Shown one piece after another: positions 51,601-62,508 of a stretch of 64,000 nucleotides of DNA (its first letter is position 1; every line of letters starts with the position of its first letter). The stretch spans positions 1,184,221-1,248,220 of the forward strand of contig NZ_KB911579.1 in the NCBI RefSeq assembly GCF_000383575.1. Direction: 5' to 3'. This DNA is from Salinispora oceanensis. Its GTDB lineage: Bacteria > Actinomycetota > Actinomycetes > Mycobacteriales > Micromonosporaceae. A model generated the notes under the pieces. That model saw nothing but the letters and a program-made list of their open reading frames with translations. It was not told the origin of the DNA and searched no databases. The position numbers and the translations under genes were made by a program.

Positions 51601-52537
51601 CCATACCGAGCGGCGAGTTGCTGGTGTTCAGGAACGCGGCGACCACCTTGAGTCGCTTGAGCGCCCGGATCTTCCGCTGCCCCTTACCGGTGCGAATGGT
51701 CTCGCGCAGGCTCTCCGCCTCGGCGTCGAGGTCCATGTTCTGGACCAGGGCCTTGATCGCCTCGGCCCCCATCCCACCAGTGAAGTACTCGCCGAACCGG
51801 TCGCGCAGCTCCCGGTACAGCAGCTCGTCGGTGACCAGCTGCTTCGGCTCCAGCTTGCGGAAGGTGTCCAGCACCTCGTCCAGGCGGTCGATCTCACGCT
51901 GGGCCCGGTCGCGGATCTGGCGCATCTCGCGCTCTCCGCCTTCCTTGACCTTGCGCCGGACGTCCGCCTTGGCGCCCTCGGCCTCCAGCTCGGCGAGGTC
52001 GGCTTCGAGCTTGCCCGCCCGCTTCTCGATCTCCGAATCCCGGCTGTTCTCGGACTGCCGCTTCTCGGCGAGAATCTCGTTCTCGATCGTGGCGAGATCC
52101 CGGTGACGCGCATCGGCGTCCACACTCGTCACCACGTACGAGGCGAAGTAAATGATCTTCTCGAGGTCCTTGGGGGCAAGATCCAGCAGGTAGCCCAGCC
52201 GGCTCGGCACGCCCTTGAAGTACCAGATGTGGGTCACCGAGGCGGCGAGCTCGATGTGCCCCATCCGCTCCCGGCGGACCTTGGAGCGAGTCACCTCAAC
52301 GCCACAGCGCTCACAGATGATGCCCTTGAAGCGGACCCGCTTGTACTTGCCGCAGTAGCACTCCCAGTCCCGCTGAGGACCGAAGATCTTCTCGCAGAAA
52401 AGCCCGTCCTTCTCCGGCTTGAGAGTGCGGTAGTTGATGGTCTCCGGCTTCTTGACCTCGCCGTGGGACCACTGCCGGATGTCGTCGGCGGTGGCGAGGC
52501 CGATGCGCAGCTCGTCGAAGAAGTTGACGTCGAGCAC
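48644..52537 (-). CDS. rpoC: RNA polymerase beta' subunit
   Basis: A 1297-residue catalytic subunit. The N-terminal zinc ribbon ([20 protein letters not shown]) is near residues 55-75, the active-site magnesium motif [12 protein letters not shown] near 532-543, and the second zinc site includes CGTDRAIP and [13 protein letters not shown]. The length matches actinobacterial RpoC with its helical insert near 150-240. It lies 120 nt after rpoB, across an intercistronic hairpin. Confidence 0.98.
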   Translation of the reverse strand: MLDVNFFDELRIGLATADDIRQWSHGEVKKPETINYRTLKPEKDGLFCEKIFGPQRDWECYCGKYKRVRFKGIICERCGVEVTRSKVRRERMGHIELAASVTHIWYFKGVPSRLGYLLDLAPKDLEKIIYFASYVVTSVDADARHRDLATIENEILAEKRQSENSRDSEIEKRAGKLEADLAELEAEGAKADVRRKVKEGGEREMRQIRDRAQREIDRLDEVLDTFRKLEPKQLVTDELLYRELRDRFGEYFTGGMGAEAIKALVQNMDLDAEAESLRETIRTGKGQRKIRALKRLKVVAAFLNTSNSPLGMVLDCVPVIPPDLRPMVQLDGGRFATSDLNDLYRRVINRNNRLKRLIDLGAPEIIVNNEKRMLQEAVDALFDNGRRGRPVTGPGNRPLKSLSDMLKGKQGRFRQNLLGKRVDYSGRSVIVVGPKLKLHQCGLPKQMALELFKPFVMKRLVDLNHAQNIKSAKRMVERQRPVVWDVLEEVIGEHPVLLNRAPTLHRLGIQAFEPQLVEGKAIQIHPLVCTAFNADFDGDQMAVHVPLSAEAQAEARILMLSSNNILKPADGKPVTMPTQDMIIGLYHLTHRTAGERGEGRAFSSDAEARMAFDNGELHLQAPVKIRLRGLVGVESGPGAEPWTAPEGWVEGDPVTVETTLGRVLFNETLPPGYRFVNYEIRKGQLSAIVNDLAERFPKVALAATLDGLKEAGFHWATWSGVTIGMEDVLAPPRKREILGRYEQEADRIDKQYQRGLMTAEERRGELIEIWTKATNEVAKEMDTALPQENPLWKMINSGARGNLLQLRQIAAIRGLVANPKGEIIPRPIKASYREGLSVLEYFISTHGARKGLADTALRTADSGYLTRRLVDVSQDVIIREEDCGTDRAIPMQVGQLAGEAGSLVVHEHAETSVHARTLADDIKGPDGTVVAERGADINSILVDKIVAAGVESVRVRSVLTCESKLGVCGACYGRSLPTGKTVDVGEAVGIIAAQSIGEPGTQLTMRTFHTGGVAGEDITQGLPRVQEIFEARIPKGKAPIADTPGRVRIEDGERSRKIIVVPDDGSDEIAYDKISKRVRLLANDGDHVEVGEKLTVGTIDPHELLRILGPRAVQVHLTQEVQEVYRSQGVLIHDKHIEIIIRQMLKRVTVIDSGSTEFLPGVLVDRALFESENRRLVSEGGEPAAGRPVLMGITKASLATDSWLSAASFQETTRVLTDAAIHARSDSLIGLKENVIIGKLIPAGTGISKYRNVRVEPTEEAKAKVYSMTGYPETDYGFGPASGQAVPLDDFDFGSYR

Positions 52538-52589
52538 GTTATATCCCTCGTGTCGTGTCTGATCTCTAGCTAGCTCTCGGCGGGGTTGC

Positions 52590-52642
52590 GGGCCGGCCGG
52601 CGAACTTCCGGATCAGGCCGGAAGTGCCCGGCCAGGCCGGCC
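52590..52642 (-). other. Large rpoB-rpoC intercistronic hairpin
   Basis: Nested inverted repeats: outer GGGCCGGCC/GGCCGGCCC (52590-52598 and 52634-52642) and inner ACTTCCGG/CCGGAAGT (52604-52611 and 52618-52625). Probably a processing or stability element, since rpoC needs read-through. Confidence 0.55.
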
Positions 52643-52657
52643 CACAACCCTCGCCAC

Positions 52658-56089
<3,432 letters not shown>

Positions 56090-56216
56090 GATGCGTCCTT
56101 CCGAGGACCGGTGCTGCAGAACGGCTGGTACGCGCGCACTCCAATAACCCCACCAGAAATATCCGCAAACGGACATTTCCGAGCAGGGGTAATTTCGGAA
56201 GGCAGCGCAAACTAGC

Positions 56217-56245
56217 AGTGTAGCCGAGAGGCTGGCCGCTGTCCA
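56217..56245 (-). promoter_or_regulatory. rpoBC promoter
   Basis: -35 TGGACA (56240-56245) and -10 TACACT (56217-56222) with a 17-nt spacer, the best consensus match in the window. Start near 56210, leader about 120 nt. The 300 bp from here to the rplL terminator hold nothing I can identify. Confidence 0.75.
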
Positions 56246-56551
56246 GCCAACCCCGCAGGTCATCGCGGAACGTGCCTCGGAACCTCAGCCGAGCCGCTCA
56301 GAACGCGACGCTCCCACCGGGCCACTTGCGACCATCGGGCGATCACCTCGCCGATGCCCTCACCCGAGTGGCGGCCGTTGCAAGCGCGGAAGGTTTTGCT
56401 GGTTTCAGCGTGCCTGCCGGGCCGGGCGGCGTCAAGGGCCGGCTACCGCCCGCTGCGACTCCCCGGCTCCAGCCCGCGGGTGGAGGCCGGCACCACCGCG
56501 GGGTGGTAGCGACGCCCCGCTCGGCAGCGGGGGCCCGGGCCCACCAACACG

Positions 56552-56588
56552 GGCGGGCGGCGATCCGCTAATCGGATCGCCGCCCGCC
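56552..56588 (-). terminator. Terminator after rplL
   Basis: A 16-bp perfect stem (56552-56567 and 56573-56588) with loop CTAAT. It separates rplJL from rpoBC, which has its own promoter. Confidence 0.85.
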
Positions 56589-56646
56589 GCGCCGGAGTGT
56601 GCCCCGGCTCAGTGACACCAGGACACCCAGCAGGGTTAGAACAAGG

Positions 56647-57033
56647 TCACTTGAGGGTGACCTTGGCGCCCTCGCCCTCGAGCTTGGCCTTGGCCTTGTC
56701 GGCGGTCTCCTTGTTGGCCTTCTCCAGGATCGCCTTCGGCGCGGACTCAACCAGGTCCTTGGCCTCCTTGAGGCCCAGGCCGGTCAGCTCACGCACGACC
56801 TTGATGACCTGAATCTTCTTGCCGCCGTCGGCCTCGAGGACGACGTCGAACTCGTCCTTCTCCTCCTCAACCGGCGCAGCAGCACCGGCGGCCGGGGCAC
56901 CAGCGGCCACGGCGACCGGCGCCGCGGCGGTGACCTCGAAGGTCTCCTCGAACTGCTTCACGAACTCAGAGAGCTCGATCAGCGTCATCTCCTTGAACGC
57001 GTCGAGCAGCTCGTCGGTGCTGAGCTTCGCCAT
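56647..57033 (-). CDS. rplL: Ribosomal protein bL12 (L7/L12)
   Basis: A 128-residue stalk protein: N-terminal dimerisation helix ([24 protein letters not shown]), an Ala/Gly hinge, and the factor-binding C-terminal domain ([36 protein letters not shown]). Confidence 0.98.
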   Translation of the reverse strand: MAKLSTDELLDAFKEMTLIELSEFVKQFEETFEVTAAAPVAVAAGAPAAGAAAPVEEEKDEFDVVLEADGGKKIQVIKVVRELTGLGLKEAKDLVESAPKAILEKANKETADKAKAKLEGEGAKVTLK

Positions 57034-57088
57034 ATCTGGCGTCCTTTCTCAAGTGGTGTTGCTAAGAATCGTGTGCACCGGGGAAGCC

Positions 57089-57634
57089 TCAGGCCGCCTC
57101 GGCGCCCTCCTTCTCGCGCTTGTCCTGCAGGGCAGCCGCCAGGCGGGCCGTCTTGGCCAGCGGCGCCTGGAACAGCGACGCGGCCTTGCTCAGGTTGCCC
57201 TTCATGGCACCGGCCAGCTTGGCCAGCAGCACCTCGCGGGACTCCAGGTCGGCGAGCTTCGTGACCTCGGCCGCAGAGATGGCCTTGCCCTCGAAAACGC
57301 CGCCCTTGATGACCAGCTTCGGGTTGGCCTTCGCGAAATCGCGAAGACCCTTGGCCGCCTCAACGACGTCGCCCGAAACGAAAGTCAGCGCGGTAGGACC
57401 GGTGAACAGCTCGTCGAGCCCGGCGATACCCGCATCCGCCGCGGCACGCTTGGCCAGCGTGTTCTTGGCGATGGTGTAGGTGGTCTCCGTGCCGAGCGAG
57501 CGCCGCAGCTGGGTGAGCTGGGAGACCGTCAGACCACGGTACTCGGTCAGCACGGTCGCGCCCGCGTTGCGGAAGCTCTCGGTCAGCTCGACGACGGCCG
57601 TGGCCTTGTCGGCCCGGATCGGCTTGTCCGCCAT
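57089..57634 (-). CDS. rplJ: Ribosomal protein uL10
   Basis: A 181-residue stalk base ([40 protein letters not shown]). Its C-terminal helix binds L12 dimers. ATG at 57632-57634 has GAGAGGAGG upstream; the longer frame is leader. Confidence 0.98.
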   Translation of the reverse strand: MADKPIRADKATAVVELTESFRNAGATVLTEYRGLTVSQLTQLRRSLGTETTYTIAKNTLAKRAAADAGIAGLDELFTGPTALTFVSGDVVEAAKGLRDFAKANPKLVIKGGVFEGKAISAAEVTKLADLESREVLLAKLAGAMKGNLSKAASLFQAPLAKTARLAAALQDKREKEGAEAA

Positions 57635-57891
57635 GTCCCTCCTCTCTCGTTGCTCCAGGCTGGTCACCGTCATCGGCGGTAGCCGACAGCGGATACGGAG
57701 GAAACACGGCAACGAGAAAAGCCCCGGCGCAGGGCGCACGGGGCGAAAGATTGGCGCTGACACCACAGTCGGCGGACCGCGGGAGACAGCCAGTTTTCGC
57801 TTACCGCCCTGCGCGGGTCGCCCGTCTTCGCGGAACCTTCGACCGTGCCGAGGCACGGTGACCAGCGGTCTCTGGGTGGAACTTCGCCGAA
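57635..57891 (-). promoter_or_regulatory. rplJ (L10) leader region
   Basis: About 250 nt of leader precede rplJ. The region includes several hairpins and, at 57717-57744, a terminator-like stem with a T-run. L10 leaders that bind the L10-L12 complex are known in many bacteria. I infer such a role from position and structure only. Confidence 0.55.
57717..57744 (-). terminator. Attenuator-like hairpin in the rplJ leader
   Basis: On the minus strand GCCCCG (57739-57744) pairs with CGGGGC (57721-57726) and is followed by TTTT. A T-run after a hairpin is rare in this GC-rich window, which favours a real attenuator about 85 nt before rplJ. Confidence 0.5.
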
Positions 57892-57922
57892 AGAATACAT
57901 GATGCCCACGGGCGGCTGCCAA
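57892..57922 (-). promoter_or_regulatory. Candidate rplJL promoter
   Basis: -35 TTGGCA (57917-57922) and -10 TATTCT (57892-57897), spaced 19 nt, which is at the long end. It lies between the rplA terminator and rplJ. Confidence 0.5.
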
Positions 57923-57986
57923 TCCGCCCCCGCCGGACCGGCGGCCCACCGCTCGGCTGGTCGCCGAGCGGGGTCAGCAGAACGCA

Positions 57987-58020
57987 GAACGGGGCCCAGC
58001 CAGCTGGCTGGGCCCCGTTC
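57987..58020 (-). terminator. Terminator after rplA
   Basis: A 16-bp perfect stem (57987-58002 and 58005-58020), 12 nt after the rplA stop, closing the rplK-rplA unit. Confidence 0.85.
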
Positions 58021-58032
58021 GAACGCAAGTGC

Positions 58033-58749
58033 TCAGCCCTCGGCGGAGTTCTCCTGCAGGTCCTTCACCACGTTCGGGTCGATGGGAACACCCGGCCCCA
58101 TCGTGGTGGTGAGGGTGACCTTCCTCAGGTACTTACCCTTGGCCGCGGACGGCTTCGCCCGCAGGATCTCGTCAAGGACCGCCGCGTAGTTCTCCACCAG
58201 CTGGCTCTCGGAGAACGAGGCCTTGCCGATGATCAGGTGCAGGTTGGAGTGCTTGTCCACCCGGAAGGCGATCTTACCGCCCTTGATGTCCGCAACCGCC
58301 TTGGCGACGTTCATCGTCACCGTGCCAGTCTTCGGGTTCGGCATGAGACCGCGCGGGCCCAGGATCCGCGCGATCCGACCGATCTTTGCCATCTGGTCCG
58401 GCGTGGCGATCGCCGCGTCGAAATCGAGCCATCCGCCCTGGATCCGGGCGACCAGCTCGTCCGTGCCCACCTCGTCGGCGCCGGCGGCAACGGCCTCCTC
58501 GGCCTTCGCCCCGGCGGCGAACACGATCACACGCGCGGTCTTACCGGTGCCGTGCGGCAGGTTGACCGTCCCGCGAACCATCTGGTCCGCCTTACGCGGG
58601 TCGACACCGAGGCGCATCGCAACCTCGACCGTGGCGTCGAACTTGACGGAGGTGGTCTCCTTGGCCAGCTTGACGGCCTCGGCGGGCGTGTACAGCTTCG
58701 ACCGGTCGATGGCCGCAGCCGCCTTGCGGTAGTTCTTGCTGTGCTGCAT
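58033..58749 (-). CDS. rplA: Ribosomal protein uL1
   Basis: A 238-residue L1-stalk protein ([53 protein letters not shown]). In many bacteria L1 represses its own operon translation. It lies 79 nt after rplK. Confidence 0.98.
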   Translation of the reverse strand: MQHSKNYRKAAAAIDRSKLYTPAEAVKLAKETTSVKFDATVEVAMRLGVDPRKADQMVRGTVNLPHGTGKTARVIVFAAGAKAEEAVAAGADEVGTDELVARIQGGWLDFDAAIATPDQMAKIGRIARILGPRGLMPNPKTGTVTMNVAKAVADIKGGKIAFRVDKHSNLHLIIGKASFSESQLVENYAAVLDEILRAKPSAAKGKYLRKVTLTTTMGPGVPIDPNVVKDLQENSAEG

Positions 58750-58828
58750 CTGTGTTACTCCTGTGGTCTCTGGCGGGCCGCGGTGCTCGCGAGCCCTCCC
58801 ACAAACGGGATCGGCGGGTCGGCTTGGG

Positions 58829-59260
58829 TCAGTCGACGACGTTCAGGCCCATCGACCGGGCAGTGCCGGCGATGATCTTCTCGGCCTGGTCGAGGTCGTT
58901 GGCGTTGAGGTCAGCCATCTTCTTCTCGGCGATCTCCCGCAGCTGGGCGCGGCTGACCTGGCCGACCTTCTCCATGTGTGGGACACCCGAGCCCTTCGCC
59001 ACACCGGCAGCCTTGATCAGCAGCCGGGCAGCAGGCGGGGTCTTCAGCACGAAGGTGAACGAGCGGTCCTCGTAGACGCTGATCTCGGCGGGGACGATGT
59101 CGCCCCGCTGGGACTCGGTCTGCGCGTTGTAGGACTTGCAGAACTCCATGATGTTCACACCATGCTGACCCAGCGCGGGGCCAACCGGCGGCGCCGGGGT
59201 GGCCTGGCCCGCCGGCAGCTGAAGCGTGAACGTCTTGACGAGCTTCTTCTTCGGAGGCAT
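58829..59260 (-). CDS. rplK: Ribosomal protein uL11
   Basis: A 143-residue GTPase-centre protein ([41 protein letters not shown]), with the thiostrepton-related N-terminal prolines. ATG at 59258-59260 is the family start. A -10-like TACCCT lies about 85 nt upstream, after the nusG terminator. Confidence 0.98.
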   Translation of the reverse strand: MPPKKKLVKTFTLQLPAGQATPAPPVGPALGQHGVNIMEFCKSYNAQTESQRGDIVPAEISVYEDRSFTFVLKTPPAARLLIKAAGVAKGSGVPHMEKVGQVSRAQLREIAEKKMADLNANDLDQAEKIIAGTARSMGLNVVD

Positions 59261-59408
59261 GTCACTTCCTGGGACGTGAAACGGGAATTCGCACCGCCCG
59301 TCGGGCATGCACGGTCAGCATGCCGCGTAGACGGCGACGTTCTAGGGTAGCGCATGCCAACTGCCGACCTTCCGGGGTCCGGCTGCCAGCCGCTCTGGGC
59401 AGGAACGA

Positions 59409-59446
59409 GTACGTCGGCGGCGGGTAGCCACCCACCGCCGACGTAC
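59409..59446 (-). terminator. Terminator after nusG
   Basis: A 17-bp stem with one mismatch (59409-59425 and 59430-59446), loop AGCC, 6 nt after the nusG stop. Confidence 0.8.
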
Positions 59447-59452
59447 TGAAGG

Positions 59453-60181
59453 TCAGATCTTGGCGACCTGGTTGAAGTTCAGCTCCACCGGCGTCTCGCG
59501 ACCGAAGATCGACACCAACACCTTGAGCTTCTGCTGGTCGGCGTTGATCTCGCTGATCGTCGCCGGCAGGGAGGCGAAGGCGCCGTCGGTGACGGTGACG
59601 GAGTCGCCAACCTCGAAGTCGAGGACCTTGACCTCGGGCTTCGCCCTCTTTTCTACGGCCTCGACCGCTGGCGCCAGCCACTTCAGCACCTCGTCGAGGC
59701 TCAACGGCGCAGGACGGTCGGCCCGGTCGGTGGCGCCCACAAAGCCGGTCACACCCGGGGTGTTCCGGACGCAGGAGTACGACTCCGCGGTGAGTTCCAT
59801 TCGCACCAGGATGTAGCCCGGGAAGACCTTGGCCTGGATCTGCGAACGCTTGCCGTTCTTGACCTCGACCTCGTCCCGGGTCGGCACCTCGACCTGGTAG
59901 ATGTAGTCCTCCATGTCGAGGGAGGTGATCCGGGTCTCGAGGTTGGTCTTGACCTTGTTCTCGTAGCCGGCGTACGAGTGCACCACATACCAGTCGCCCG
60001 GCGCGTAGCGCAGCTTCTGCCGCAGCTCGGCGACCGGGTCGAACTCGTTCTCCTCGGCCGGCTCGCTGGCGCTGGCGGAGAGCTCCGGCTCGCTGGCGGC
60101 CTCAACCGACATGTCACCAGCCGCCGTCGCGACCGCGGACTGCTCGTCCACAGGCTCGGCGGTCTCGTCGTACTCAGGCAC
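59453..60181 (-). CDS. nusG: Transcription factor NusG with acidic N-terminal extension
   Basis: A 242-residue elongation factor. Residues 1 to about 55 are an acidic, low-complexity extension. The NGN domain follows ([40 protein letters not shown]), then a KOW domain ([24 protein letters not shown]). It lies 38 nt after secE. The extension is typical of actinobacteria and is not needed for the core fold. Confidence 0.98.
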   Translation of the reverse strand: MPEYDETAEPVDEQSAVATAAGDMSVEAASEPELSASASEPAEENEFDPVAELRQKLRYAPGDWYVVHSYAGYENKVKTNLETRITSLDMEDYIYQVEVPTRDEVEVKNGKRSQIQAKVFPGYILVRMELTAESYSCVRNTPGVTGFVGATDRADRPAPLSLDEVLKWLAPAVEAVEKRAKPEVKVLDFEVGDSVTVTDGAFASLPATISEINADQQKLKVLVSIFGRETPVELNFNQVAKI

Positions 60182-60219
60182 GCTTGCTCACTTCCGTCAC
60201 TATCAGCACAGTCAGCCGG

Positions 60220-60585
60220 TCAGCTGGGGTTACCGAAGACCCACAGCACACCCTCGGCGAAGGCGAGGTCCAGGCCAGCCACGATCGCCAGCATCACGGC
60301 GACGAACACGATCACCACGGAGGCGTAGGTCAACAGCTCCTTGCGCGTCGGCCAGATGACCTTACGCAGCTCAGCCACGACCTCGCGGACGAATCGCGGG
60401 ACTCGACCGAACGGGCCGACCTTGTCACCCTGGTTACGGCTCTTCGACCGGTCAACCGACTCGGCCCGGGAACGCGAGCTGTCGCCGTCGGAGGCCGACT
60501 CCTCGCCGGCATCGCCGGCAGCGTCAAGCTCGCCGTCCAGACGCTCGTCGTCGGCATCCTCGCCGCGCCGCTTGTTGTCGGCCAC
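60220..60585 (-). CDS. secE: Preprotein translocase SecE
   Basis: A 121-residue protein. Residues 1 to about 60 are charged and disordered-looking. The conserved amphipathic helix (FVREVVAELRKVIWPTRKELL) precedes one membrane helix (YASVVIVFVAVMLAIVAGLDLAF). It clamps SecY. It is paired with nusG. Confidence 0.97.
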   Translation of the reverse strand: MADNKRRGEDADDERLDGELDAAGDAGEESASDGDSSRSRAESVDRSKSRNQGDKVGPFGRVPRFVREVVAELRKVIWPTRKELLTYASVVIVFVAVMLAIVAGLDLAFAEGVLWVFGNPS

Positions 60586-60798
60586 ATCGCCCTCCGTAGC
60601 GGGATGTCGGTTCGCACGCCGTCACAGCATACGCGGCGTCTGGTCACGCCGGCCGGCCCGACCGTCCGCGACGGGCCGTAGCCAGCGGTCCGAACTTGGG
60701 GGCCCGAGTGCCTCGGAGCCGCCCCGCCGAAACCACCACCCACGGGCCGGACGCCGCCAGCCGGCGACGCGACCCACGAAACGGTCAGGCCTGAGGCG

Positions 60799-60871
<73 letters not shown>

Positions 60872-60936
60872 TTGCGGCGGACGTCACCTCACCCGGCCAA
60901 AACGGCTGGGTGGGGTCACGTGCCCCACGGCGGACC

Positions 60937-60966
60937 AGTGTACGGGTAGTGGCACGACTTTCCCAA
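60937..60966 (-). promoter_or_regulatory. Candidate promoter of tRNA-Trp/secE
   Basis: -35 TTGGGA (60961-60966) and -10 TACACT (60937-60942), 18 nt apart, ending about 65 nt before the tRNA. Confidence 0.6.
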
Positions 60967-60995
60967 CCGGTCCACCCTCGCGCGTCGAAGATCGG

Positions 60996-61388
60996 TCAGC
61001 CGGGGGTCCGGATGGTCGCCTTCGCCTGCGACAACACTTTCTCTCCGCCGCAGGTCGCGGTGATGTCGATCCTGGTCAAGCCCGCATCAGTGACCTCCCG
61101 AACCGCCGCCGTCACCTCGATCTCGGTGCCCTGCTCATCGTCTGGGACAACGACCGGCCGGGTGAATCGGACGCCGTAGTCGACCACCGCGTCGGCAGCA
61201 CCGGCCCACTCGGTGACGGCCCGGCCCACCAACGCCATCGTGAACATGCCGTGGGCGATCACGCCGGGCAGCCCGACCGAAGTCGCGATCCGGTCGCTCC
61301 AGTGGATCGGGTTGAAGTCTCCCGAGGCCCCCGCGTAGCGGATCAGGTCCGCCCGGGTTACCCGGAATGTCTTGGCCGGCAGCTCCAT
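60996..61388 (-). CDS. hadB: MaoC-like hydratase/dehydratase HadB homologue
   Basis: A 130-residue hot-dog-fold protein with the catalytic hydratase motif in YAGASGDFNPIHWSDRIA (Asp and His) and GVIAHGMFTMALVG. It is homologous to the catalytic subunit of the mycobacterial beta-hydroxyacyl-ACP dehydratase HadAB. ATG at 61386-61388 overlaps or abuts the hadA end; the longer frame is a shadow. Its acyl substrate in a mycolate-free organism is unknown. Confidence 0.9.
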   Translation of the reverse strand: MELPAKTFRVTRADLIRYAGASGDFNPIHWSDRIATSVGLPGVIAHGMFTMALVGRAVTEWAGAADAVVDYGVRFTRPVVVPDDEQGTEIEVTAAVREVTDAGLTRIDITATCGGEKVLSQAKATIRTPG

Positions 61389-61389
61389 C

Positions 61390-61836
61390 TCAGCCCTCCC
61401 CCCGTACGACAATCTTCGACCAGACAGTGACCACCGACTCACCATCAGGCGTGGTGACCTCGGTGCGGGTAGTCAGGAACCCGTGCCCGCCACGGGTGCG
61501 GACATCCTCAATGGTGTTGACGCAGACCAACTCGTCCCCCGCCACGACCGGGCGGGTGTAGGCGAAACGCTGATCGCCGTGGACCACCCGGCTGTAGTCG
61601 ACACCGAGGTCCGGATCCTCCACGATCTGACGGGTGGCGGCCATGGTGAGCACGACCGGAAAGGTCGGCGGGGCGACCACGTCCGGATGGCCGAGCGCGC
61701 GAGCGGCGGCCGGGTCGTGGTGGGCCGGTTCGGTAGCGCCGATCGCGGTCGCGAACTCACGAATCTTCTCTCGGCCCACCTGATAGGGGGCGGTCGGCGG
61801 GTAAGTCCGGCCGACGAAGGAGGGGTCCAAGGACAT
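61390..61836 (-). CDS. hadA: MaoC-like dehydratase HadA homologue (UPF0336)
   Basis: A 148-residue hot-dog-fold protein (SFVGRTYPPTAPYQVGREKIREFATAIGATEPAHHD; APPTFPVVLTM). It lacks the catalytic Asp-His motif, as HadA does, and should pair with HadB for substrate binding. The two genes are one nucleotide apart. Confidence 0.9.
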   Translation of the reverse strand: MSLDPSFVGRTYPPTAPYQVGREKIREFATAIGATEPAHHDPAAARALGHPDVVAPPTFPVVLTMAATRQIVEDPDLGVDYSRVVHGDQRFAYTRPVVAGDELVCVNTIEDVRTRGGHGFLTTRTEVTTPDGESVVTVWSKIVVRGEG

Positions 61837-61862
61837 GCCGCGAACCTACACGCAGAACACGG

Positions 61863-61906
61863 CCGCCGACCCACCCGACCGGCGGCAAAGCCACGCGGGT
61901 CGGCGG
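61863..61906 (-). terminator. Possible terminator after rpmG
   Basis: A 10-bp perfect stem CCGCCGACCC/GGGTCGGCGG with a 24-nt loop, about 40 nt after the rpmG stop and 27 nt before hadA. Confidence 0.4.
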
Positions 61907-61945
61907 ATCGGCGACCGTGGGTGAATCAGCGGCGGACCGCCAGGA

Positions 61946-62113
61946 TCAGCGGGTCTCGCGGTGGATCGTGTGCCGCCCGTCACGCGGGCAGAACTTCTTC
62001 AGCTCGATACGGTCCGGGTCGTTACGCCGGTTCTTGCGCGTGATGTAGTTGCGCTCCTTGCACTCCACACACGCCAAAGTGATCTTCGGCCGGACATCGG
62101 TCGCCTTCGCCAC
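61946..62113 (-). CDS. rpmG: Ribosomal protein bL33 with an incomplete zinc ribbon
   Basis: A 55-residue protein ([39 protein letters not shown], ending HRETR). GTG start at 62113. The first zinc pair CVEC is intact, but the second reads CPRD where related proteins have CPRC, so three of four ligands remain. Too short for most gene callers. It lies between tRNA-Met and hadA. Confidence 0.95.
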   Translation of the reverse strand: MAKATDVRPKITLACVECKERNYITRKNRRNDPDRIELKKFCPRDGRHTIHRETR

Positions 62114-62246
62114 GGCGGAGTGCCTTCCTCGTAAATGGGTGACAACTACGGGCGCATCAGCCTACGCGCTGAGCACGTGGACATGCAAAGCGGGCGCCGA
62201 AGGCGCCCGTCCCATCATCCGCCGGGTGAGGCCCGATGGACGAAAG

Positions 62247-62319
62247 TAGCGGTGGCCGGACTTGAACCGGCGACACAGCGATTATGAGCCGCTTGCTCTG
62301 CCACCTGAGCTACACCGCC
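62247..62319 (-). tRNA. metT: tRNA-Met (anticodon CAT, elongator type)
   Basis: A 73-nt cloverleaf on the minus strand: acceptor GGCGGTG/CACCGCT (G-U at 1:72), D-arm GCTCAGGTGGCAGAGC, anticodon loop CTCATAA, T-loop TTCAAGT. The D-arm and the absence of the three G-C pairs of initiators mark it as elongator or Ile2-type CAU; position favours Met. Confidence 0.93.
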
Positions 62320-62343
62320 GGGTGGGTCCAGCCGGACCCTCTG

Positions 62344-62416
62344 AGCCCCCTTACGGAATCGAACCGTAGACCTTCTCCTTACCATGGAGACGCTCTGCCG
62401 ACTGAGCTAAGGGGGC
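62344..62416 (-). tRNA. thrT: tRNA-Thr (anticodon GGT)
   Basis: A 73-nt cloverleaf on the minus strand: acceptor GCCCCCT/AGGGGGC with discriminator T, D-arm GCTCAGTCGGCAGAGC, anticodon loop ATGGTAA, T-loop TTCGATT. It is first in the tRNA-Thr, tRNA-Met, rpmG group. Confidence 0.96.
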
Positions 62417-62448
62417 CTGCGCAACCACTCGGTGGCCGTGCAGAGGTA

Positions 62449-62477
62449 AGCCTACACGGCGGGATCGCGGAGCTGAA
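62449..62477 (-). promoter_or_regulatory. Weak promoter candidate for tRNA-Thr
   Basis: -10 TAGGCT (62449-62454) with a poor -35 TTCAGC (62472-62477), 17 nt apart, about 35 nt before the tRNA. Confidence 0.35.
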
Positions 62478-62508
62478 ATCGGATCCCCCGGTGGCCCGTC
62501 GGCCCAGC

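Noticed and set aside
50396..52573. A 725-codon rightward open frame opposite rpoC, and a 754-codon one opposite rpoB (53063-55327)
   Set aside because: They are mirror images of the codon bias of rpoC and rpoB; stop codons are rare on the opposite strand of high-GC genes. The translations are Arg/Gly/His/Leu-rich without family motifs.
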